In this document: piece by piece, positions 8,544 to 16,142 of the stretch | Layout: each line of letters opens with the position of its first letter | Position numbering within the stretch: position 1 is the stretch's first letter | From: Novosphingobium resinovorum | GTDB lineage: Bacteria; Pseudomonadota; Alphaproteobacteria; Sphingomonadales; Sphingomonadaceae | Direction of reading: 5' to 3' | DNA: 64,000 bases | Assembly: GCF_027922145.1 (NCBI RefSeq) | Contig: NZ_BSFC01000043.1 | Span: 164,021 to 228,020, forward strand | The notes under the pieces: generated by a model | What the model was told of the DNA's origin: nothing | What the model saw: the letters and a program-made list of their open reading frames with translations, nothing else | Databases searched by the model: none | Translations under genes and position numbers: made by a program

Positions 8544-9758
8544 ATGAGCATGCCGACGACGACCCACTGCGATATCCTGATCGTCGGCGGCGGACTCGTC
8601 GGCTGCGCTACGGCCTGGCACCTTTCCCGCTTGGGATTCAAGGCCTTGCTGGCTGAGCGGGGGCACCTCAATTCGGGTGCCTCCGGGCAGAACGCGGGCT
8701 CGCTGCACTTCCAGATCGAGCGGCGCTTCCTCGAACAGGGCGAGAAGGCCGCCGCCGACGGCGCGCGCATCGTCTCGCTCAACCGCCTCGCGATCGAGGA
8801 GTGGAAGGGCATCGAGAACATGCTCGGCCGCCCCCTCGACGTCGCCATGCACGGCGGGCTGATGGTGGCCGAGACCGAGGCGGAGATGGACCTCCTCGCC
8901 TTCAAGGTGGCCCGCGAGAACGAACTGGGGCTGCAAACACGGGTACTCAGCGGCACCCAACTGCACCATAAGGCCTCCGCACTGTCCCCCAACCTTGCCG
9001 GAGCCGCCTGGCTGGAGGACGAAGGCCATGCCAACCCGCGCACCCTCGTCGATGCCTTCGCCGATGGCGCGCGGGGGCAGGGGGCGGTGGTGCAGACGGG
9101 CACCGCGCTTGCCGGACTCTCGATGCAGCGCGACCGGACCTACCGTGCCACGCTGCACGGACCCGACGGCGAGATCACGGTGAACACGCCGCGCGTGCTG
9201 CTGGCGGCGGGGCATTGGGTGCCGCGCCTTGCCGGGCTGCTGGGCCTCAACGTGCCGCTCTATCCTGCGCCGCTGATGATGAGCGTGACCGACCGCACCG
9301 AGCCGGTGCTGCCCTTCCTCATCCAGCACGTCGGGCGGCGGCTGTCGATGAAGCAGACCGAGGACGGCAACTTGCTGATCGGCGGCGGCTGGCCCTCACG
9401 CCTTGCGAAGCGCGCCGACGGCACCCCTGATCTCGACCGCCCCGCGATCGTCGAGCCTGCCAACTTGCGCGCCAACCTGGACGTCGGCGCGCGGGTCATG
9501 CCGGGGCTGGCCGAGCGCTCCTTGCTGCGGACATGGACCGGCACCACCTGCATTTCCGCCGACCAGCTTCCGATCGTCGGTGAGGTTGCCGCCGCGCCGG
9601 GGCTGTTCGTCGCGGCGGGCGGATCGCTGTTCACGCTTGGCCCGGTGCTGGCGCGGCTGCTCGCGCGCACGATCGCGGAAGGCGCCGCGCCGGAGGAACT
9701 GACGATGTTCACGCCGCGCCGCTTCGCACACCTCGATGCCTTCGCGGTGCTTCCATGA
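8544..9758 (+). CDS. FAD-dependent oxidoreductase, DAO family (dehydrogenase catalytic subunit)
   Basis: The 404-residue D-amino-acid-oxidase-family flavoprotein has an N-terminal dinucleotide fold (ILIVGGGLVGCATAWHL) and a C-terminal FAD contact region ending GGSLFTLGPVLARLLA. It starts 2 nt after the lyase stop, and its stop overlaps the next start (ATGA). Together with the [2Fe-2S] gene and the pyridine-nucleotide-type flavoprotein that follow, it matches three-component membrane-linked dehydrogenases such as HcnABC, nopaline/octopine oxidase and D-hydroxyproline dehydrogenase. This subunit should oxidise the C-N bond of the substrate. The substrate is inferred from context only. Confidence 0.87.
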   Translation: MSMPTTTHCDILIVGGGLVGCATAWHLSRLGFKALLAERGHLNSGASGQNAGSLHFQIERRFLEQGEKAAADGARIVSLNRLAIEEWKGIENMLGRPLDVAMHGGLMVAETEAEMDLLAFKVARENELGLQTRVLSGTQLHHKASALSPNLAGAAWLEDEGHANPRTLVDAFADGARGQGAVVQTGTALAGLSMQRDRTYRATLHGPDGEITVNTPRVLLAAGHWVPRLAGLLGLNVPLYPAPLMMSVTDRTEPVLPFLIQHVGRRLSMKQTEDGNLLIGGGWPSRLAKRADGTPDLDRPAIVEPANLRANLDVGARVMPGLAERSLLRTWTGTTCISADQLPIVGEVAAAPGLFVAAGGSLFTLGPVLARLLARTIAEGAAPEELTMFTPRRFAHLDAFAVLP

Positions 9759-10063
9759 AAGAGGCTGGCGTGAAGCGCGTCGAACAGGGCGTCACCCGGC
9801 CCGCGCCGGTCGCGGTGGAACTCGACGGCGCGCCGGTCATGGCACATCCCGGCGAGACGGTGGCCGTCGCCGTGCTCTCGACCGCGCCGCGCTTTCGTGA
9901 CGACCGTTCGGGACAGGCGCGGGGGATGTTCTGCAACATGGGCACCTGTAGTGAATGCACCGTCTGGGTCGCGCGCGGGGATGCGCCATGGCGGCGCCTG
10001 CGCGGCTGCCTCGTGCCCGTAGAGCCGGGCCTGCGCATCCGCACCGAAAGGCCGGAAGCATGA
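9755..10063 (+). CDS. small [2Fe-2S] subunit (HcnA-like)
   Basis: This 102-residue ferredoxin-like protein has four cysteines with plant-type spacing: Cys60, Cys65 and Cys68 in FCNMGTCSEC and Cys85 in LRGC. It overlaps both neighbours by 4 nt, showing an obligate operon. In HcnABC and opine/D-hydroxyproline dehydrogenases such a subunit passes electrons between two flavin subunits. Its length is typical. Confidence 0.88.
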   Translation: MKEAGVKRVEQGVTRPAPVAVELDGAPVMAHPGETVAVAVLSTAPRFRDDRSGQARGMFCNMGTCSECTVWVARGDAPWRRLRGCLVPVEPGLRIRTERPEA

Positions 10064-11460
10064 GCACTTACGACATCGCCATCGTCGGCGGTGGCCCGGC
10101 GGGCCTGGCTGCTGCGGAGCGCACGCTGGCGGCGGGCCTCTCGATATGCGTGATCGACGAGCAGCAGCGGCCCGGCGGCCAGATCCTGCGCCAGCCTCCC
10201 GCGACGTTCTCCGTCCCCGGATGGCTCGGCGGCGCGCCTTATCGCAAGGGCCGCGCACTGCTCGACCGGGTGAGCGGCGACGCGCGGCTGCAGTGGCTGG
10301 GCGGTCGCTCGGTGCTGGGCGTCATGCCTGATGGCGAGGGTTTCGCGCTGACCCTCTCGGGCACGGCGGGCGGTATCGAACAGGTGCGGGCGCGGCGGGT
10401 GCTGGTGGCTGGGGGCTGCTACGACATGCCGGTGGCGCTGCCGGGCTGGACGCTGCCCGGCGTCATGAGCGCGGGCGCGGTGCAGACGCTCATCAAAGCG
10501 CAACAAGTGCTGCCCGGCCAACGGATCGTCCTGTTCGGCACCCATCCGCTGATGATCGTCCTCGCGCAGCAGATCGTCGAGGCAGGCGGTGAAGTCGCCG
10601 CCGTCTGCTTCGCGCAGCCCTTTGCCGCCATGGCGCGCACGGCGCTGGCGCATCTGCCGCGCGCGCTGCGGACGCCCGGCCCGTTGCTAGCCGCTGCCGC
10701 CGGGATCATGGCGCTGCGCCGGGCCGGAGTGCCGGTCCGCTACGGCGCGCAGGCCTTGCGCTGCGAAGGCACCGACGCGGTGGAGCGCATCGTCTTCAGC
10801 AACGGCGAAAGCATCGCCTGCGACGTCGCCGCGATGTGCTACGGCTTCCTGCCGCAAGCCGACCTGATCCGCCAGATCGGCGCCGAGGTACGCTGGTCCG
10901 ACCCCGCCGGAGGCTGGGAAGCCATCCATGACGAAGCCATGCGTTCGACCGTGCCGGGCCTCTACGTCGCGGGCGAGACTACCGGTGTCGCGGGCAGCGA
11001 TGCGGCGATGGCCGAGGGCGCGTTGGCGGGGGTGGCCATCGCGCAGGACGCGGGCGCTCTGTCGGCCGAGGAAGCGGCTGCGGCTATACGCAAGCCTCAG
11101 GCCGAGCGACAGGCGATGCAGGGCTTCATCGATCTTCTGCGCGGGGTCGCCGATCCCCGCCCATGGCTGCCGGAGCCGGAACCGGAAACCCTGCTCTGCC
11201 GGTGCGAGGACATTTCCGCCGGGACTGTCGATCGCGCGATTGCCGATGCCTTGGAAGTCGGTCCCTCGTTCGGGGCAAGCGCGATCAAGCTGCGCTGCCG
11301 GGCGGGCATGGGGCTGTGCCAGGGGCGGACCTGCGAACATGCGCTGGTGCGCCGCATCGCCTCGGCGCGGGGCTGCCGAGAAGCCGAGGTGACCGGCTTC
11401 CGCCCGCGTTTCCCGGCACGCGCGGTGTCGGTGGCGGACTTGCTGGAAGGCGCGGCATAG
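10060..11460 (+). CDS. FAD/NAD(P)-binding oxidoreductase with C-terminal [2Fe-2S] domain (HcnB-like)
   Basis: The 466-residue protein starts at ATG 10060 (ATGA overlap). It has an N-terminal Rossmann motif (DIAIVGGGPAGLAAAE), a second nucleotide-binding region, an LYVAGETTGVAG motif, and a C-terminal BFD-like domain. The cysteines of that domain (LLCRCED, then RCRAG and GLCQGRTC) probably hold an iron-sulfur cluster. This is the large partner subunit of HcnABC/opine-oxidase-type dehydrogenases. It forms a complex with the two preceding products that probably feeds electrons to the respiratory chain. The next unit begins after a repeat and its own operator, so this gene ends the operon. Confidence 0.88.
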   Translation: MSTYDIAIVGGGPAGLAAAERTLAAGLSICVIDEQQRPGGQILRQPPATFSVPGWLGGAPYRKGRALLDRVSGDARLQWLGGRSVLGVMPDGEGFALTLSGTAGGIEQVRARRVLVAGGCYDMPVALPGWTLPGVMSAGAVQTLIKAQQVLPGQRIVLFGTHPLMIVLAQQIVEAGGEVAAVCFAQPFAAMARTALAHLPRALRTPGPLLAAAAGIMALRRAGVPVRYGAQALRCEGTDAVERIVFSNGESIACDVAAMCYGFLPQADLIRQIGAEVRWSDPAGGWEAIHDEAMRSTVPGLYVAGETTGVAGSDAAMAEGALAGVAIAQDAGALSAEEAAAAIRKPQAERQAMQGFIDLLRGVADPRPWLPEPEPETLLCRCEDISAGTVDRAIADALEVGPSFGASAIKLRCRAGMGLCQGRTCEHALVRRIASARGCREAEVTGFRPRFPARAVSVADLLEGAA

Positions 11461-11481
11461 AGCACCTCGCGGCCCACACGC

Positions 11482-11559
11482 CGTCATTGCGAGCGCAGCG
11501 AAGCAATCCAGGGCAGTATGAGGCCGCCCTGGATTGCTTCGCTGCGCTCGCAATGACGA
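11482..11559. repeat. imperfect palindromic intergenic repeat, copy 3
   Basis: It is nearly symmetrical: GTCATTGCGAGCGCAGCGAA and the inverted TTCGCTGCGCTCGCAATGAC, with an inner CCAGGGC/GCCCTGGA. It lies 21 nt after the dehydrogenase operon, again where a transcript should end. Confidence 0.88.
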
Positions 11560-11590
11560 CGTTTGGGGATGCGTAGGATCTGATTCGCTT

Positions 11591-11633
11591 ACGTTGCGTC
11601 CATCGCAACATCTTCGCTCAGTCCACGCCATTG
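11591..11633 (+). promoter_or_regulatory. candidate LysR operator/promoter before VOC-Rid operon
   Basis: ACGTTGC-N7-GCAACAT (11591-11611) has a T-N11-A core and is followed after 17 nt by CATTG (11629-11633) and GGAAC. It shares this layout with the sites at 7467 and 5608, linking the three units into one probable regulon. Confidence 0.7.
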
Positions 11634-11683
11634 CCGGAACACTCGTGCGGCGTAGGCTGGCCGCTTCCCAGCCGGAGATTCCC

Positions 11684-12175
11684 ATGACCGACGCCGCGTC
11701 CGACCGCCCCATCTTCATCGAGGCCGATCACGTATCCTGGACCGTGGCCGATGCCGACATCGTCGCGCAGTGGTACAAGGACGTCTTCGGCGCCACCGAA
11801 CTGTTCCGCATGGGCCCGCTCGACGCCGCGCAGATCCCGGTGGGCGAGGACGGCCGCGACTGGATGGAAAGCCACGTCAACGTGCCCGGCGCCTGCCTGA
11901 CGCTCATCATGCTCAAGCTGACGGCGAACCTCAACTTCCAGCTCGTCCAGTACGACAAGCCCGCCGATCGCTCCGCGACCCTGCCGCGCAACTGCGACGC
12001 GGGCGGGCATCACCTCGGCATCAAGGTGGACGATGTGGAGAAGGCCAAGGCCTATCTCGCCGCTCATGGCTGCACGCCGATGGAGACCATCGACATCACC
12101 GAGGGTCCGCTGGCGGGCAAGAAGAACCTCTATATTCTCGACCCCTGGGGCCACCAGCTCGAGATCGTCGACTGA
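11684..12175 (+). CDS. VOC (glyoxalase/bleomycin-resistance) superfamily protein
   Basis: The 163-residue protein has two beta-alpha-beta-beta-beta modules. Candidate metal ligands are His16 (ADHVSW), His110 (GGHHLGIKV) and Glu160 (WGHQLEIVD). The ATG at 11684 follows CCGGAGATTCCC. The superfamily includes isomerases, lyases, epimerases and dioxygenases. The ligand set suggests a metal-dependent enzyme, perhaps a lyase or epimerase acting in the pathway of the co-regulated dehydrogenase. A Rid-family gene follows 22 nt downstream. No specific reaction can be assigned. Confidence 0.82.
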   Translation: MTDAASDRPIFIEADHVSWTVADADIVAQWYKDVFGATELFRMGPLDAAQIPVGEDGRDWMESHVNVPGACLTLIMLKLTANLNFQLVQYDKPADRSATLPRNCDAGGHHLGIKVDDVEKAKAYLAAHGCTPMETIDITEGPLAGKKNLYILDPWGHQLEIVD

Positions 12176-12197
12176 CCTTTTCTGACAGGAGCCTGCC

Positions 12198-12602
12198 ATG
12201 ACCAGCACCCGCATCAATCCCGAGACGCTCTATCCCAGCGTCCAGTACGGTTTCTCGCACGCCACGCTCGACGAGGCGACCGGCACCCTGCACCTCTCGG
12301 GCCAGGTGGCCTGGGACAAGGACTACAACGTGGTCGGCGGATCGGACGTGGGCCTTCAGGCGCGTCAGGCGCTGGCGAACATCAAGGACGTGCTGGCTTC
12401 GCAGGGCGTCGGCCCTGAAGCGGTGCTGCGCCTGCGTACCTTCATCGTGAACTACGACGTCTCGATGCTGGCCGCGATCGGGCCGGAACTGGGCGCGTTC
12501 TACGGTGATGTGGTGCCCGCCTCGAACACCGTGGTCGGTGTCTCGGCGCTGGCGATGCCCGAGTTCCTGATCGAGATAGAGGCCATCGCTACGGTGAAGT
12601 AA
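12198..12602 (+). CDS. Rid (YjgF/YER057c/UK114) family protein
   Basis: The 134-residue protein ends in the family hallmark IEIEAIATV, preceded by NTVVGVSALAMPEF. RidA proteins hydrolyse reactive imine/enamine intermediates made by amino acid-oxidising or dehydrating enzymes, which suits the neighbouring dehydrogenase and lyase. In the archetypal RidA an Arg sits before the IEIEA strand (ARLPKD). Here that stretch reads ALAMPEF, so it looks like one of the Rid subfamilies without the imine-deaminase arginine. It is the last + strand gene before the convergent eCIS cluster. The RBS is CAGGAG. Confidence 0.88.
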   Translation: MTSTRINPETLYPSVQYGFSHATLDEATGTLHLSGQVAWDKDYNVVGGSDVGLQARQALANIKDVLASQGVGPEAVLRLRTFIVNYDVSMLAAIGPELGAFYGDVVPASNTVVGVSALAMPEFLIEIEAIATVK

Positions 12603-12609
12603 GGTGCAC

Positions 12610-12640
12610 TCGTCGTCCCGGAGCAAGTCCGGGACGACGA
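12610..12640. terminator. hairpin between convergent transcription units
   Basis: A 13-bp perfect stem (TCGTCGTCCCGGA with TCCGGGACGACGA) and a 5-nt loop lie between the Rid stop and the end of the last eCIS gene. There is no long T-run. It may serve both strands, and it may also belong to a second family of dispersed palindromes. Confidence 0.65.
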
Positions 12641-12643
12641 TCA

Positions 12644-15600
12644 TCACGGCACGTTGTCCCGCAGCCGCATCCAGCCCGGCGCCTCGACACAGACCCCCGC
12701 CCCCACGGCGAGGTTGTCCGCCGCGAGCCACTGCACCGTCTCGTCCTGCGGCTTGCCTTCGGAGACCACGCGGATGCCGATGCGGGCCAGCGTGATGGCG
12801 TTGGCATTGGCGTGCAGGAACCGCCCGAGCCAGCCCCAGATACGGATGCCCTCGTGGAAGCGGCGGTCGTTGCCGGGGGCGAAGTCCAGTTCGTTCTCGT
12901 TCACCCGCACCTGCGCGGCATTGCCCACGTAGATGCCGTGACCGCCCCACAAGTACTCGACCGGCAGGCGCAGCGCCATGCGGTTGGCGATGACGGCGAC
13001 GCTGGCGAAGTCCCGGTGGTCCCCGGGGCCGTCGCCCTCGCGGGCCAGCGCGACGTGGGCGCCTTCGAGGAAGGCGGCGATGTCGTTGCGGGCGATGCGG
13101 GTTGTACGCCCCTGGCCACCGGCGACGACGATCGCCTGTCCGCCGACCACGCCGAGACCTTTGCGCAGTCGCTCGAACCACGCCGCGACGGCGGGGAACT
13201 TGGCGCGCAGGTCGGGATCGGTGACGAAGCGGCGGGTCAGGTCAGCGATAGCGTCCCAGGTGCGCTCCTCGGTTTCCGCGGTGATCTCCTGCGCGAATTC
13301 GCGGGCGATGCGGATCCAGGTTTCCTGATCGATCTCGGATTCGAAGGCGACGCGCCATTGCCCGGCGGGAATGGTGATCAGGCCCTTGCTGTCCGTGGCA
13401 GCGGGTTTCGGTGCCTCGGCCACCGTCATCTCGCCGCCGCGGATGAGGTCGCCGAGCAGTTCGGGCGATAGCTGGATGCCGGTCTGTCGCCCCATGACCT
13501 TGCGCACGCGGTCGGCGGGCGCGCGGAAGGCGGACGTGGCGGAAGTGTCCGCCAGCGCCTTGTCGGTCAGGCGGCGCATGTAGGCTTGCACCGCGTCGGC
13601 GCTGGCCGTGTCGGCGGCGGCGGGCGGTTCGGCGGCGACCAGCTTGCGCCATTCGGGGGCCTCGACCATCGAGGCCATGCTCACCGCGTATGGTCCGACG
13701 AGGACTGCATTGCCCGGCACCGGCGTGCGCGTCTCGGCCGGGGTGAAGTCGCGGGCAAGGTGCCTTGCCAGCATCCCGTGGCGACGCGGATCGGCGGCGA
13801 GTTCCTCCAGCGTGAACGGCTCCGGCAGGGGCGAGACGCGCAGGCGGTTGCCCTCGATAACGGAGTCGATGGCGTCGGTGACCAGCACGCCGTCCTGCCC
13901 GAAGCCGCAAGTGAAGGCGCAATCGACGATCCGCACGAAGCTGACCGGAACGGGCTTGCCGTCGCGCTGCGTGCCGGACACGGTCACGCAGGTCCGCTCG
14001 TTTCCGCGCGCGGTGCCGCACGTGACGGTCAGGTCCTCGAGCGTCACGGTATCGACCCCGATGGCGGTGATCGCGCCCCGGCGGCGGGGCTTGTGGTCGA
14101 GGAGATCGGCGGTCGCGGCGACGGTCAGCTCGCGCATCGAGAGGCTGGCGCAGTCGATGAACTCCAGCACGCTCTCCCCCTCGCTGCACAGCACCTGGCT
14201 GGCCGCTCCGCCGCCGTGGATGACGACGTGGCCGAGGCCGGTCAGGATCACCGGCTCCCCGGTCTCGAACCGGCCCTGCCGGAAGCAGATGGTGACGTCC
14301 TCGCCTTTGGGCAGTTCGCTGAGGGTCTTCACCCAGTCGGTGCCGGGCGAGAGCGTGACTTCCACGCAGCCGCCGCCGACCCGATTGGCCAGTTCCTCGA
14401 TCGCGCGCTGGACGGTGACGATCCCGGCGAGGCTGGGCGTGGCCGCCGGGTCGTAGGACACGCGCGCGGCGGTGGAGAGGCTGGCCCCGAAGGTGACGGC
14501 AAGGCCCACCCGCGCATCGGTGGAATCGATGAGTTCGGCGCGGACCTGCTGGGTCGCGGTAGCGGCGTCGAGTGCCCAGGCGACGGTCGCCTCACCTTTG
14601 TCGTCGGTGAGGGCGATGACGCTGGAGAAGCCGCTCGCGGGCGGAATGACGTTGAGCCCCCCGCTGCCCGTCAGCACCTTGAAGCGTACGCGGGCATTCT
14701 GGACCGGCGTGGTCCCGCGAAACACGCCGACGCGCAGCAGGTCGGCGAGGGGACACAGGCGCGTCGGCTGGGTCGGATCGGGCATTGCCTCCTGCCCGTC
14801 GCCGCCGAGTAGCGCCAACTGGCGCATCCGGGTAAGCGGCGGGAACAGAGGGCGGCAGTCGCCCACGAAAGTCCACGCGCCGCCGGTGCAGTCGAGCACG
14901 GCGAGGCGGGCATAGGCATGTTCGATGCCCTGCGGTGACTGCTGTGCGGGGACACCGCTGCTCTCGGGCCAGTCGATCCCGCTGCCGCTGCGGGCAGGGA
15001 TCACCCACCAGTCGCCCGAGCGATAGGCGCCCCCGGCGAGGAAGGCGACCTCCAGCCCGCTTTCCAGCGGCAGGAAACCGTCGTTGGTGCCGGGCACGGT
15101 GATGGCAACGGCACCGGGCGAATCCCACGCGCGGACCTTGGGATTGCGACCGAAGGAGTTGATCGCGATCGGCCCGTCGGCAGTCGGCGCGTCGAGCCGG
15201 ACGCGGTTGCCGGTCAGGCTGACGATGCGCACCAGCGTTCCGGGGCGGCCGGCAAGTTCGGCGTCGTCGTCGATCAGTTCGATCCACTGGCCGGGGCTCA
15301 GGCCGCTTACCGCGTCGCGGCCGGTCTCGGCGAGGGTCAGGGTATCGCCATTGCTTTCCAGCCAGCGCGTGGCGAAGGCAGCATTGTCGCGCGACCACTT
15401 GAAGGTCGCCCCTCCGCCTGCCGTGCCGGGCTTGTGGATCTCGACGCGGTAGAGGTGGTTTTCGAGCCGCTGATAGCCTGCGGTCTCGGGAAAGGCGCAA
15501 GGGTTGGCCTCGGTGTCGGCGGGCTTGCCGCGCGCGGCGATCGTGCCGTTCGGGCGCTGGATGAAGGAGGTCCACCCCGGCACCGCCGCGTCGCAGGTCA

Positions 15601-16123
15601 CCGCGCCGTCGCCCGCATCGCCTGCCCGAAGGAAACCGACCTGCTCGACCACCTGCAGCCGCGTCGTGGTATCCACGCCCAGCGCTTCCTCGACGAGTTC
15701 ATCGTCCTCGATCGCGGTGACGTGGCGGTGCCAGACGTCGACGAAGGCGATGTAGCGCCCGTCCGCCGGGCTGGCCGAGCGGCTGCCGTCCGCCGTGACG
15801 AAGACCGGCGCTCCGGCAGGCAGGAAGGGCTGCGCGTCGTGAAGGAACTTGCCGGGGTTCATGCAGCGCACGCCGTCGACGTAGAGCGTGCCCGCGCCGA
15901 CCCCCAGCTTGCCTGCCGCCTCGACGGTGATCGCGAACCCGGCATCGCCCTGCGGCGCGCCGGATGGGCCGATCAGGTCTGCGGCGGTGCGCCTGTCGCG
16001 GTGGAGCTGGATCGCGCTGGCCTCGTTACTGTCGGCGTCGAGCGCGACGCGGCCCTGTTGCAGCAGGACGGCCTCGTACTGGCGGGCGGGATCGAACCGC
16101 AGCCGGGAAAAATCGCCTTTCAT
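12644..16123 (-). CDS. DUF6519-type eCIS protein with parallel beta-helix C-terminus
   Basis: The 1159-residue protein starts at ATG 16123 behind AGGAGAAGGACGA, 19 nt after the gpI-like gene. The N-terminus (MKGDFSRLRFDP, then LQQGRVALDADSNE) is the hallmark of DUF6519 proteins, which are common at the ends of eCIS and related baseplate operons. Residues about 490-600 look like an Ig/Big-type insert. From about 600 the sequence has parallel beta-helix features (short strands with Gly/Asn turns and pectate-lyase-like repeats), followed by a helical segment and a further beta-helix to the end. It is the last gene of the cluster. A tail-spike or baseplate-peripheral role is plausible; it is one of two candidates for target recognition here. 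Confidence 0.8.
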   Translation of the reverse strand: MKGDFSRLRFDPARQYEAVLLQQGRVALDADSNEASAIQLHRDRRTAADLIGPSGAPQGDAGFAITVEAAGKLGVGAGTLYVDGVRCMNPGKFLHDAQPFLPAGAPVFVTADGSRSASPADGRYIAFVDVWHRHVTAIEDDELVEEALGVDTTTRLQVVEQVGFLRAGDAGDGAVTCDAAVPGWTSFIQRPNGTIAARGKPADTEANPCAFPETAGYQRLENHLYRVEIHKPGTAGGGATFKWSRDNAAFATRWLESNGDTLTLAETGRDAVSGLSPGQWIELIDDDAELAGRPGTLVRIVSLTGNRVRLDAPTADGPIAINSFGRNPKVRAWDSPGAVAITVPGTNDGFLPLESGLEVAFLAGGAYRSGDWWVIPARSGSGIDWPESSGVPAQQSPQGIEHAYARLAVLDCTGGAWTFVGDCRPLFPPLTRMRQLALLGGDGQEAMPDPTQPTRLCPLADLLRVGVFRGTTPVQNARVRFKVLTGSGGLNVIPPASGFSSVIALTDDKGEATVAWALDAATATQQVRAELIDSTDARVGLAVTFGASLSTAARVSYDPAATPSLAGIVTVQRAIEELANRVGGGCVEVTLSPGTDWVKTLSELPKGEDVTICFRQGRFETGEPVILTGLGHVVIHGGGAASQVLCSEGESVLEFIDCASLSMRELTVAATADLLDHKPRRRGAITAIGVDTVTLEDLTVTCGTARGNERTCVTVSGTQRDGKPVPVSFVRIVDCAFTCGFGQDGVLVTDAIDSVIEGNRLRVSPLPEPFTLEELAADPRRHGMLARHLARDFTPAETRTPVPGNAVLVGPYAVSMASMVEAPEWRKLVAAEPPAAADTASADAVQAYMRRLTDKALADTSATSAFRAPADRVRKVMGRQTGIQLSPELLGDLIRGGEMTVAEAPKPAATDSKGLITIPAGQWRVAFESEIDQETWIRIAREFAQEITAETEERTWDAIADLTRRFVTDPDLRAKFPAVAAWFERLRKGLGVVGGQAIVVAGGQGRTTRIARNDIAAFLEGAHVALAREGDGPGDHRDFASVAVIANRMALRLPVEYLWGGHGIYVGNAAQVRVNENELDFAPGNDRRFHEGIRIWGWLGRFLHANANAITLARIGIRVVSEGKPQDETVQWLAADNLAVGAGVCVEAPGWMRLRDNVP

Positions 16124-16142
16124 TCGTCCTTCTCCTGCATGA

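Noticed and set aside
12610..12640. Attachment site or integration boundary of an eCIS island
   Set aside because: The hairpin is a simple palindrome between convergent genes. No matching direct repeat was seen at the other end near 43011-43508, and there is no integrase or tRNA.
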